Assembly: GCA_964500415.1 (NCBI GenBank)
Contig: CAZCOB010000035.1
Location: forward strand, 1-21,019
Direction: 5' to 3'
DNA from: JAFGPF01 sp964500415
Lineage (GTDB): Bacteria > Chloroflexota > Dehalococcoidia > Dehalococcoidales > RBG-16-60-22
Length of the DNA stretch: 21,019 nt
Below the pieces are notes generated by a model. The model had not been told where the DNA came from. It ran no database searches and saw only the letters and a program-made list of their open reading frames with translations. The translations under genes were made by a program, and so were the position numbers. How positions within the stretch are numbered: position 1 is the stretch's first letter; every line of letters starts with the position of its first letter. Of the stretch, positions 13,958 through 20,571 are shown piece after piece.

Positions 13958-14275
13958 ATGAACGAGAACGAATATGATTCCGAGCCCCGCTATGTGATAA
14001 GCGTGGCGGCTAGAATGCTGGATGTGCAAACCCATACCCTGCGTTACTATGAGAGAGTCGGCGTCATCGAGCCGCGTCGCTCCAGGGGAAACGTACGCTT
14101 ATATTCGGACAGGGATATAGCCATCCTTCAGAGAGTCAAGACCCTGGTGGACGACATGGGAATCAACCTGCCGGGGGTGGAGGTTATCCTGCGTATGATG
14201 GAGCGCGTGGAGATACTCCAGAACGAGCTGGAACAGGCCCAACAAGAGATTAATGAACTACGTGGAGGCAAGTAA
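13958..14275 (+). CDS. hspR: HspR, MerR-family heat-shock repressor
   Basis: 105 residues with the chosen ATG. The MerR winged helix-turn-helix is clear: YVISVAARMLDVQTHTLRYY at 12-31, then ERVGVIEPRRSRGNVRLYSDRDI. The segment GINLPGVEVILRMMER (68-83) is diagnostic for HspR, as is a short C-terminal coiled coil (84-102) with no effector domain. HspR represses dnaK, clpB and its own operon in actinobacteria, usually with DnaK as co-repressor. Here it sits between a J-domain gene and a Clp ATPase gene, the classical position, and probably acts on the inverted repeat at 12853-12872. GGAGG near its 3' end serves clpC, whose ATG is two bases beyond the hspR stop. Confidence 0.92.
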   Translation: MNENEYDSEPRYVISVAARMLDVQTHTLRYYERVGVIEPRRSRGNVRLYSDRDIAILQRVKTLVDDMGINLPGVEVILRMMERVEILQNELEQAQQEINELRGGK

Positions 14276-14277
14276 TC

Positions 14278-16731
14278 ATGAGACCGGAAAGATTCACCGA
14301 ACAGGCACAGGAAGCTATACAGACATCCCAGCAAATGGCCCAGCAGTACAAGCACAGCCAGTGGGATGTGGAACATATTTTGCTGGCCCTGCTTATTCAG
14401 AAGCAGGGGCTGGTAGGCGAAATAATGAAAGAACTCAAGGTTAATATAGAGACGATAAGGGACAAGGTGGAAGAAGCCCTGGAGAGGACACCCAAGGTCG
14501 CCTACCAGACGGGGCAGATTTACGCCACGCCGCGTATCGCCCAGCTTTATCAGAAAACCGATGAAGAAGCTCAGAGACTCAAGGACGACTTTATCAGCAC
14601 CGAGCACCTGCTTATCGCCATGACCGACGACACCAAGGGTGAAGCGGCTGATATTCTTCACAACGCGGGTATCGACAAGGAGAAGGTATACGAAGCTCTT
14701 AAGAAAGTACGTGGCGGACACCGCGTCGATGACACCCGCGCCGAAAGCAAGTACCGCTCCCTGGAGAAGTACGGCCGCGACCTTACCGAGATGGCCGGCG
14801 AGGGCAGGCTCGACCCGGTGATAGGCCGCGACGAGGAAATCAAGCGCGTCATGCAGATTTTAACGCGGCGCACCAAGAACAACCCGGTAATCGTCGGTGA
14901 TGCCGGCGTCGGCAAGACAGCCATCGCCGAAGGACTGGCCCAGAAGATAGCTGCCGATGACGTCCCCGATTCCCTGAAGGGGCGTAAAGTAATCGCCCTG
15001 GACATGGGAGCGCTGGTCGCCGGCAGCAAGTTCCGCGGTGAGTTCGAGGAAAGACTCAAAGCGGTCATGGACGAGGTACGGCAGTCGCAGGGCGAGGTGA
15101 TACTATTCATCGACGAAATACATACTGTCGTCGGCGCCGGCGCCGCCGAAGGCTCTATCGATGCCAGCAACATGCTTAAACCGGCGCTGGCCCACGGTGA
15201 ACTGCAGTGCGTGGGCGCCACGACCGTGGACGAATACCGTAAATATATCGAAAAAGACAAGGCGCTGGAAAGGCGCTTCCAGCCGGTCTACATCGACGAG
15301 CCGAGCCTGGAAGACACCATCGAAATTCTCCGCGGCCTGAGACCTCGCTACGAAGCGCACCATAAGATAAAAATTACCGACGAAGCCCTAGATGCCGCCG
15401 CCAAATTCAGCCAGCGCTATATCTCCGACCGGCAGTTGCCTGATAAAGCCATCGACCTTATCGACGAGGCCGCCAGCAAGTCGCGAATCGATAGCGAGAG
15501 CGCGCCGCCCGAAGTCAAAAACCTGGAAAAGCGTATCACCCACCTGACCAATGAAGAAGAGGCGGCTTCACAGCGGCAGGAATATCAGCAGGCAGCCGAA
15601 CTGAAAGCGGAAAGACTGAAGCTGGAGCCGGAATACAATAAGGCCAAGACCGCCTGGTTACATAAGGAAAAAATCAGCGAAGAGGTAACCGCCGAGCACA
15701 TCGCCCGGCTGGTTTCCAGCTGGACCGGCATTCCGGTATCCCAGATGGTCGAGGGTGAAGCCGAGAAGTTCATCCACATGGAGGAACGTATCCACGAGCG
15801 ACTCATCGACCAGGATGAGGCCGTCGCCGCCATTTCCGAAGCTATAAGGAGAAGCCGGGCCGGACTCAAGGACCCGAAGCGCCCCATCGGCAGTTTTATG
15901 TTCCTGGGGCCGACCGGAGTGGGTAAGACGGAACTGGTACGTACGCTGGCCTGGTTCCTTTTCGGCGACGAGAACGCCATGGTACGACTGGATATGTCGG
16001 AATACCAGGAAAAACACACCGTGTCCCGCCTTATCGGCGCCCCGCCCGGGTACGTCGGCTACGAAGAGGGCGGACAGCTTACCGAGGCGGTAAGGAGACG
16101 CCAATACCGGGTCATCCTGCTCGACGAAATCGAGAAAGCTCACCCCGAGGTATTCAATACCCTGCTTCAGATTCTCGATGACGGCAGGCTGACCGATGGC
16201 CACGGGCGCACGGTGAATTTCAAGAATACGGTGGTCATCATGACCAGCAATGCCGGCGTGGAGCTTATCAAGCGCGAAAGCCAGCTCGGATTTGCCGCGC
16301 GGAAAGACGTCTCTAAAACTCAGAAGGAAAGCTACGAGGACATGAAGAAAAAGGTCACGGCGGAGATACAGAAGGCATTCCGTCCCGAGTTCCTCAATCG
16401 ACTGGACGATATTATCGTCTTACATGAGCTCAGCGAGGAACAACTCGGAAAAATCGTCGACCTTATGGTCAAAGACCTGCAAAGCCGCATGGCGGAACAT
16501 AATCTGGGCATCGAGTTGACGCAAAAGGCCAAGACATGGCTGGCCAAGGAAGGGTACGACCCGGTATACGGCGCCCGTCCGCTGAGGCGAGTCATCGAGC
16601 GACATGTGGAGAATCCGCTGTCAAGCCGGATACTCAGGGGGGAGTTGAAAGAAGGGGACACGGTCACGGTTGACGTCGTCAAGTCCGGCCTGACCTTCAA
16701 GACCAAGGCGGCGGTGAAAGCTTCTGCCTGA
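14278..16731 (+). CDS. clpC: Clp AAA+ ATPase, ClpC type
   Basis: 817 residues with two AAA+ modules. The N-domain (1-145) carries two Clp_N repeats. NBD1 has Walker A GDAGVGKT (207-214) and Walker B VILFIDEIH. NBD2 has GPTGVGKT (544-551) and RVILLDEIEKAHP. The middle region is short, with a UVR-like helix (QEYQQAAELKAERLKLEPEY). ClpB has a longer four-part coiled coil and about 860 residues. An LGF tripeptide at 670-672 after TSNAGVELIKRESQ is in the position of the ClpP-docking loop of ClpA/ClpC/ClpX. These points favour ClpC, the unfoldase of the ClpCP protease, over the disaggregase ClpB. GGAGG lies nine bases before ATG 14278. It is the last gene of the hspR operon and is followed by a strong terminator. 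Confidence 0.92.
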   Translation: MRPERFTEQAQEAIQTSQQMAQQYKHSQWDVEHILLALLIQKQGLVGEIMKELKVNIETIRDKVEEALERTPKVAYQTGQIYATPRIAQLYQKTDEEAQRLKDDFISTEHLLIAMTDDTKGEAADILHNAGIDKEKVYEALKKVRGGHRVDDTRAESKYRSLEKYGRDLTEMAGEGRLDPVIGRDEEIKRVMQILTRRTKNNPVIVGDAGVGKTAIAEGLAQKIAADDVPDSLKGRKVIALDMGALVAGSKFRGEFEERLKAVMDEVRQSQGEVILFIDEIHTVVGAGAAEGSIDASNMLKPALAHGELQCVGATTVDEYRKYIEKDKALERRFQPVYIDEPSLEDTIEILRGLRPRYEAHHKIKITDEALDAAAKFSQRYISDRQLPDKAIDLIDEAASKSRIDSESAPPEVKNLEKRITHLTNEEEAASQRQEYQQAAELKAERLKLEPEYNKAKTAWLHKEKISEEVTAEHIARLVSSWTGIPVSQMVEGEAEKFIHMEERIHERLIDQDEAVAAISEAIRRSRAGLKDPKRPIGSFMFLGPTGVGKTELVRTLAWFLFGDENAMVRLDMSEYQEKHTVSRLIGAPPGYVGYEEGGQLTEAVRRRQYRVILLDEIEKAHPEVFNTLLQILDDGRLTDGHGRTVNFKNTVVIMTSNAGVELIKRESQLGFAARKDVSKTQKESYEDMKKKVTAEIQKAFRPEFLNRLDDIIVLHELSEEQLGKIVDLMVKDLQSRMAEHNLGIELTQKAKTWLAKEGYDPVYGARPLRRVIERHVENPLSSRILRGELKEGDTVTVDVVKSGLTFKTKAAVKASA

Positions 16732-16766
16732 CAGACATCCTGTCTGATACAATCCGATGACCAGGA

Positions 16767-16792
16767 GGGGGCTGAAAAGCCCCCCCTTTTTT
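16767..16792 (+). terminator. Rho-independent terminator after clpC
   Basis: Seven-base-pair stem GGGGGCT (16767-16773) and AGCCCCC (16778-16784) with a GAAA tetraloop, then six T residues (16787-16792). It lies 36 bases after the clpC stop and just before the 3' end of the convergent AraC remnant. Confidence 0.92.
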
Positions 16793-16795
16793 ATT

Positions 16796-17297
16796 TTACT
16801 TACGCTTTTTTAAGGGCCTTATAATTGCATGACCGTATTTATCCGGACTGTGCCGCTGATAAGTGGGCAAGCTGTCATCCCACTCATACCCGTGTTCGGA
16901 TGGGTCCCAGGCAGCGATGTACTTATCCAGAGCTTCACCGACCAATACTTCCATTGAGCTATAGTTATAGGGCGGGTGGTGGAATACAGCATACGGAGCT
17001 TCAAGGATAATGAGGGATTCCATACCTGACCGCGATATCGATGATGCGTTCACCGGTATCCCGCAAATCGATAACGGCGGAGCTGACCTTGCGCAGCCGG
17101 ATATAGTCGCGCAGTGATATCCCTGCGTACCTGTGAAACTGGCGGGTGCAATAGTAAGGCGAGTAGTTCAGTTGCTCGGCCAGTATTTTCAACGTCAGCG
17201 GTTCGGTCAGTTTCTCCTCTACGTAGTCGAGCATCTTTTGCACGCTCATATTCCACTCAAACACCTGTCTCACATCCCTTCTTATGAGATTATACAA
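16796..17297 (-). pseudogene. AraC-family regulator with large internal deletion
   Basis: Two pieces of one protein lie in different frames. The 5' piece (17297-17001) has 98 codons: YNLIRRDVRQVFEWNM, the first AraC helix-turn-helix (LTLKILAEQLNYSPYYCTRQFHRY), then GERIIDIAVRYG, after which it stops. The 3' piece (from about 17025 to 16796) reads LEAPYAVFHHPPYNYSSMEV, then WDPSEHGYEWDDSLPTYQRHSPDKYG and IIRPLKKRK, the C-terminal end of the ligand-binding domain in this AraC subfamily. Homologues I recall are near 290-300 residues, so roughly 130-140 codons in the middle are missing. The loss includes the second DNA-contact helix, and the join is out of frame. The start is probably TTG 17297, without a ribosome binding site. 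Confidence 0.8.
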
Positions 17298-17340
17298 AAA
17301 ATAGGAGCACCATTTTTGATTTGAGTTGCCAAGGTTAGTG

Positions 17341-17371
17341 TTGAAAACAACCCGTCTTTCTTGCTTATAAT
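17341..17371 (+). promoter_or_regulatory. Candidate promoter for the VTT-domain gene
   Basis: TTGAAA (17341-17346) and perfect TATAAT (17366-17371) with a long 19-base spacer. A second TATAAT at 17417-17422 lies closer to the gene. It has TTGACC only seven bases before it and no properly spaced -35 box. Confidence 0.35.
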
Positions 17372-17433
17372 GCCTTTAACTAACCCACGTAGTAGCGTTT
17401 TACTTGACCATGCGTGTATAATGTAGGCACATT

Positions 17434-18084
17434 ATGACTGAGCGCGCACCCCTGGATAAGGCAGTCGACGTGGTCAAGAGCCCCGACACTGCGGAAACGA
17501 CCGGTAAGAAGTCAGCGGTCTGGGCATACGTTATCGGCATCGTTGGTATCGTTCTTACACTGGTCATGGCGGCAGCCATCGTCTACTTCGGTGACGTACT
17601 ACGAGAACTCAAGGGATTCGGCTATGTAGGCGCTTTCATCATCAGTATCCTGGGCGGCGCCACCATCATTATCCCCGTACCCATGCTGGCGGTAGTTTTC
17701 GCGCTGGGCAAGGTCATGGAATACACCTGGCTGGTGGGTATATCAGCGGCACTGGGGGAGCTGGTGGGCGCGTTGACCATTTATATGACCGGCCACGGTG
17801 CCGGCCGGGCAATCAGCAGCAGCAAGCACGGCAGGATACAGTCCGCCTACGAGCGAATGCTGGGCCTCATGGAGCGCCGGGGGCCGCTGACGCTGTTCAT
17901 CGTGGCTTCGGTAGTCAACCCCTTCTTCTATCCGGCGGCCCTGGCGGCCGGGGCATTACGATTCGGCCTGAAGAAATATATCTTTATCGTCTTTGCGGGC
18001 AAGGTAATCAAGTGCATGACCGTAGTCTACGCCGGTTACTTCGGGCTTAAGGGGCTGTTCCACGCCATCGGCATAGATCTGTAA
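17434..18084 (+). CDS. VTT-domain (DedA/SNARE-associated-like) membrane protein
   Basis: 216 residues. A short polar N-terminus (1-26) is followed by a membrane helix (about 28-52), then FGYVGAFIISILGGATIIIPVPMLAVVFALG, a VTT-type re-entrant segment with a conserved Pro pair. ISAALGELVGALTIYMTGHGAGR follows, then two or three further membrane segments. This is the architecture of DedA/YqaA/TMEM41-type proteins. Some of them are undecaprenyl-phosphate or phospholipid flippases, but the cargo of this one cannot be read from sequence. The ATG at 17434 has only a weak GG upstream. It runs convergently into the cyclophilin gene, and the two stop codons are only two bases apart with no terminator between. 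Confidence 0.8.
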   Translation: MTERAPLDKAVDVVKSPDTAETTGKKSAVWAYVIGIVGIVLTLVMAAAIVYFGDVLRELKGFGYVGAFIISILGGATIIIPVPMLAVVFALGKVMEYTWLVGISAALGELVGALTIYMTGHGAGRAISSSKHGRIQSAYERMLGLMERRGPLTLFIVASVVNPFFYPAALAAGALRFGLKKYIFIVFAGKVIKCMTVVYAGYFGLKGLFHAIGIDL

Positions 18085-18086
18085 GA

Positions 18087-18719
18087 CTATTCTTCCTTGA
18101 TAGTTACCCGGATTATCTTATCGCCCTCGAACTGCGGGTTTTTGGAGGGGTCGCGGGGTGTAATGCTCTCCAGGACGTCCATACCTTTCGTCAGCTGACC
18201 GAAAACACTATGTTTGCCGTCGAGTCCGTGCTGGGGCGCATAACAGATAAAGAACTGAGAGCCGTTGGTGTTGGCGCCGGCGTTAGCCATGGAGAAAGCT
18301 CCGGCATCATGCAGATGACCGGTAAATTCATCATCGAAGCGGTAGCCAGGGCCTCCCCTGCCCGTCCCGGTGGGGTCGCCACCCTGCACCATAAAGCCCG
18401 GGATTACCCTGTGGAAGGTAGTTCCGTCATAATAACCCTGCCGGGTCAGAAAGACGAAGTTGTTTACCGTTTTCGGTACATCCTCTGCAAAAAGCTCCAG
18501 TACCAGATTCCCTTTCTCAGTCTCAATGATGGCCGTATACTGCTTACCGGTAACAATTGTCATCTCTGGCGGTGAATCCCATTTCATAATTTCTCCCTTC
18601 GGTGCTGGCGACGATGGTGCCGGGGCCGGTGCTGTTTCCGATTCCCCGCATGAAGTCGCTAATGTTCCCATTGCCAGTAACAAAATGATAAGCAACCAAT
18701 AAAATATTTTCGCTTTCAT
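18087..18719 (-). CDS. Cyclophilin-type peptidyl-prolyl isomerase, lipoprotein
   Basis: 210 residues from the second ATG. The N-terminus is a type II signal (KAKIFYWLLIILLLAMGTLA) with Cys24 after ATS. The -3 residue is Ala, less common than Leu, so lipidation is likely but not certain. A Pro/Ala/Ser-rich spacer (29-41) precedes the cyclophilin domain (about 60-210): TFHRVIPGFMVQGGDPTGTG with catalytic R104, FSMANAGANTNGSQFFI, and GLDGKHSVFGQL, where His takes the place of the Trp of human CypA, as in many bacterial forms. It should catalyse Pro isomerisation outside the membrane. AAGGAG at 18732-18727 is only one base from ATG 18725 but seven from ATG 18719, which fixes the start. Confidence 0.93.
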   Translation of the reverse strand: MKAKIFYWLLIILLLAMGTLATSCGESETAPAPAPSSPAPKGEIMKWDSPPEMTIVTGKQYTAIIETEKGNLVLELFAEDVPKTVNNFVFLTRQGYYDGTTFHRVIPGFMVQGGDPTGTGRGGPGYRFDDEFTGHLHDAGAFSMANAGANTNGSQFFICYAPQHGLDGKHSVFGQLTKGMDVLESITPRDPSKNPQFEGDKIIRVTIKEE

Positions 18720-18726
18720 AGGCATA

Positions 18727-18732
18727 CTCCTT
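18727..18732 (-). promoter_or_regulatory. Ribosome binding site that decides the cyclophilin start
   Basis: Minus-strand AAGGAG, seven bases before ATG 18719. The upstream ATG at 18725 is too close to be used with it. Confidence 0.75.
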
Positions 18733-19049
18733 CAGGAATCAAATTATTACCTTAGAATATTAGCCTATTTAGTCTTAATAAGCAAAGACCGTAAAAGAGA
18801 GAAGGGGCCGGGCGAATCCTCAACCTTCCATTACCTTGAGGACTTGCCTGACCCCTCCATCTACTGGGCCGTTATCAAGCTGGGGAAAACTTGATTAACT
18901 GTTATCAGAATAGCACGGTGGTGGTAAACAGGGCATAAACACCATTGGCAAGAGTATAAACAAGCCGTATAAAATGATATTTACCGGAGAAAGATACGCT
19001 AATCCTTGCCAGGTGCACCGTATTTATGCTAAATTAAAAATACGTCTAC
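18733..19049. other. Gene-free control region between the cyclophilin gene and tRNA-Ala
   Basis: No supported gene. It holds the upstream region of the cyclophilin gene, an inverted repeat TCCTCAA / TTGAGGA (18817-18842, 12-base loop) of unknown role, and a promoter candidate for the tRNA. A short frame that starts at 18974 runs through the tRNA and is not a gene. Confidence 0.6.
19006..19035 (+). promoter_or_regulatory. Candidate promoter for tRNA-Ala
   Basis: TTGCCA (19006-19011, five of six) and TAAATT (19030-19035, four of six) separated by 18 bases. The start would be near 19042, eight bases before the mature tRNA. Confidence 0.4.
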
Positions 19050-19125
19050 GGGGCCGTAGTTCACTTGGGAGAACGTTTGACTGGCAGTCAAAAGGTAGAG
19101 GGTTCGAATCCCTCCGGCTCCACCA
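19050..19125 (+). tRNA. tRNA-Ala, anticodon GGC, CCA encoded
   Basis: All arms fold. The acceptor stem is GGGGCCG with CGGCTCC, and its third pair is G3-U70, the alanine identity element. The D arm is GTTC...GAAC. The anticodon arm is TTTGA-CTGGCAG-TCAAA with anticodon GGC. The T arm is GAGGG-TTCGAAT-CCCTC. The discriminator is A73 and CCA is encoded. It reads GCC and GCU codons. Its 3' end faces an integrase remnant, which suggests it served as an attachment site. Confidence 0.96.
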
Positions 19126-19136
19126 AAAAATGAAGC

Positions 19137-19176
19137 TAAAAAAGCCCTTATGTTTATTACTGCATAAGGGCCTTTT
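19137..19176. terminator. Bidirectional terminator after tRNA-Ala
   Basis: A nine-base-pair stem GCCCTTATG (19144-19152) and CATAAGGGC (19163-19171), with a ten-base loop. It is flanked by an A-run on the left and TTTT on the right, so it can end the tRNA transcript on the plus strand and the integrase transcript on the minus strand. Confidence 0.8.
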
Positions 19177-19180
19177 CGTT

Positions 19181-19202
19181 AATTGGCAATAAATTGGCAA
19201 TA
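19181..19202. repeat. 11-bp perfect tandem repeat near the presumed attachment site
   Basis: AATTGGCAATA occurs twice in direct succession between the terminator and the integrase stop. It could be a pair of integrase arm-binding sites, but this is inference from position only. Confidence 0.6.
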
Positions 19203-19207
19203 ATCGT

Positions 19208-19600
19208 TTACAAAGTCTTTACGGTATCCTCTTGCTTTGGCATAACAATATTATCGAATCCATTAGCGGCGGCTTGCTGTAGACCGGGCACTACGTGGCT
19301 GTAAGTATCCAGCGTAATTGATATACTGGCATGACCTAAACGCTCCTGCACTATCTTGGGATGCACACCTTGCTTGAGCATAAGCGAAGCGTGAGTATGT
19401 CTAGCATCATGTAACCGTATCCCCTTTAGACCGCACCGGTGAGCCAGCTTACGCCATGCCTGAGTAATAGAATCCGGTAGATAGGGCTTGCCATCGTAAT
19501 GACAGAATACCAGGTCATCATCCGATAGCGTCATGCCTAAAGACTGCCTTAGCTTCTCCTGAGCTTCCCGATGTTCTCTGATTTGGGAGTTGGCGATCGA
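19208..19600 (-). pseudogene. Tyrosine recombinase/integrase, C-terminal remnant
   Basis: The frame is open from 19600 to the TAA at 19208 (130 codons), with a stop just upstream at 19603. It holds the C-terminal half of the catalytic domain of a phage-type integrase: HDARHTHASLML (His and Arg of the active site), GHASISITLDTYSHV (second His and the nucleophile Tyr), preceded by DLVFCHYDGKPYLPDSITQAW. The N-terminal arm-binding domain, the core-binding domain and the first catalytic Arg are missing. An ATG at 19534 could start a 108-residue product, but that would not be a working recombinase. It points towards tRNA-Ala with its 3' end 83 bases away, the usual arrangement for tRNA-targeting elements. 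Homology breaks off at about 19590-19600, where AT-rich sequence begins. Confidence 0.85.
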
Positions 19601-19602
19601 CT

Positions 19603-19688
19603 ATTCAATTCCAGATATTACAGAAATACTAGATTGTGTTGAGATATGGAAAAATGGGGAACGTATTGAACGTATTTGGGAACCATAA
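19603..19688 (+). pseudogene. 3' end of an unidentified gene cut at the integrase junction
   Basis: A plus-strand frame ending TAA at 19686-19688 reads like real protein: YSIPDITEILDCVEIW followed by KNGERIERIWEP. It has no usable start, and upstream it runs into the antisense strand of the integrase remnant. I take it as the tail of a gene whose front was lost when this junction formed. No family is recognised. A 28-codon stretch could also be open by chance. Confidence 0.35.
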
Positions 19689-19742
19689 ATCGTTTGTTCC
19701 TGAAGAAAGTTGGCTTAGTAACCAGTTATTAAAGGATTCTTT

Positions 19743-20468
19743 ATGAAAAATCAGTACTTTGGTGATATCAACGACTACAAAAAATACGGTTTGCTACGGC
19801 TACTTAGCGGGCATGGGCAGATTAAAACAACAATTTGCTGGGTATTGACTGAAGATGACGGCAGAAGTGATGGCAGTCGAATCAAATACTTAGAAAAGCC
19901 GGAACAATGGCGAGATTATGACCAGACTGTGTTTGAACATCTTCGAGAAAATGTCCTTGAAAAAGGCGTGAGAAATGTAAGCGTTATTGAACGAGGCAAT
20001 ATCATCCCCAATTGTAGCTTCTATAGTGAGTATGTTCATGATGATAACAGTTTAAGGGATGAGTTTTTTAAAGAGTTCCGAGACTTTTCGGAAGGAACAG
20101 ATTTTGTCTTTTTCGACCCTGATAATGGTCTAGAAGTAAAATCAGTTCCTCGCGGGAAAAGAGGTTCTTCAAAATATGTCTACTGGGACGAAGTAAAAGC
20201 GTCGTATGAAGCGGGACATTCACTTATGATTTATCAACATTTCCCTAGAAAACCACGCGAATTGTTTTTACGAAATCTTGTTCGTAAATTTAGAGATATT
20301 GTCGGTACTCGCAAGGTCTTTTCTTATTGTACTTACCATGTAGCTTTTCTGCTTTTACCGCAACCAGATCACGAGAATTTGTTTGCACAGAACAGTAATA
20401 ATGTCAAAAAGGCCTGGGGAGAAGTGATAAAATTTCAGGAATATAAGATGGCAAGTTCAGCGGTTTAA
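19743..20468 (+). CDS. Uncharacterised 241-residue protein (MKNQYFGD family), island gene
   Basis: Function unknown. I recognise the opening MKNQYFGDINDYKKYGLLRL as shared with scattered bacterial and archaeal hypothetical proteins. Visible segments are CWVLTEDDGRSDGSRIKYLE (30s-50s), TDFVFFDPDNGLEV at about 139-152, SSKYVYWDEV, and HSLMIYQHFPRKPRELF. No signal peptide or membrane helix is visible. The FFDPDNG segment recalls the DPPY-type motif IV of Rossmann methyltransferases, and the GDxxDYxKYG start recalls the GNxADVxKH start of RlmJ. This resemblance is weak and unproved. The ATG at 19743 has AAGGA six bases upstream. Codon use is clearly more AT-rich than in the genes to the left. It lies on a presumed integrated element next to a nucleotide-enzyme gene. 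Confidence 0.75.
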   Translation: MKNQYFGDINDYKKYGLLRLLSGHGQIKTTICWVLTEDDGRSDGSRIKYLEKPEQWRDYDQTVFEHLRENVLEKGVRNVSVIERGNIIPNCSFYSEYVHDDNSLRDEFFKEFRDFSEGTDFVFFDPDNGLEVKSVPRGKRGSSKYVYWDEVKASYEAGHSLMIYQHFPRKPRELFLRNLVRKFRDIVGTRKVFSYCTYHVAFLLLPQPDHENLFAQNSNNVKKAWGEVIKFQEYKMASSAV

Positions 20469-20470
20469 AT

Positions 20471-20488
20471 TTTACCATTGATGGTAAA
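20471..20488. promoter_or_regulatory. Perfect 18-base inverted repeat between the two island genes
   Basis: TTTACCAT (20471-20478) and ATGGTAAA (20481-20488) around two bases, directly after the stop of the upstream gene. There is no T-tract and the stem is AT-rich, so it is an operator or processing site rather than a clear terminator. Confidence 0.45.
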
Positions 20489-20571
20489 TAACAGAAGTAC
20501 TCTATAAATTGCGGTTGCTAATAGTTCTTCAAGGAACAGCGCTGTAAAACTCGCCTGTATTGGGGGTTATT

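Noticed and set aside
16796..17053. 85-codon frame as an independent small gene
   Set aside because: Its sequence matches the C-terminal end of AraC-type effector domains, its start has no ribosome binding site, and it overlaps the 5' piece. It is part of the pseudogene.
18974..19192. 72-codon plus-strand frame
   Set aside because: It runs straight through tRNA-Ala and the terminator.
19532..19534. ATG at 19534 as the start of a functional small recombinase
   Set aside because: The integrase-like sequence continues upstream of it to about 19590, and the product would lack the first catalytic Arg and all DNA-binding domains.
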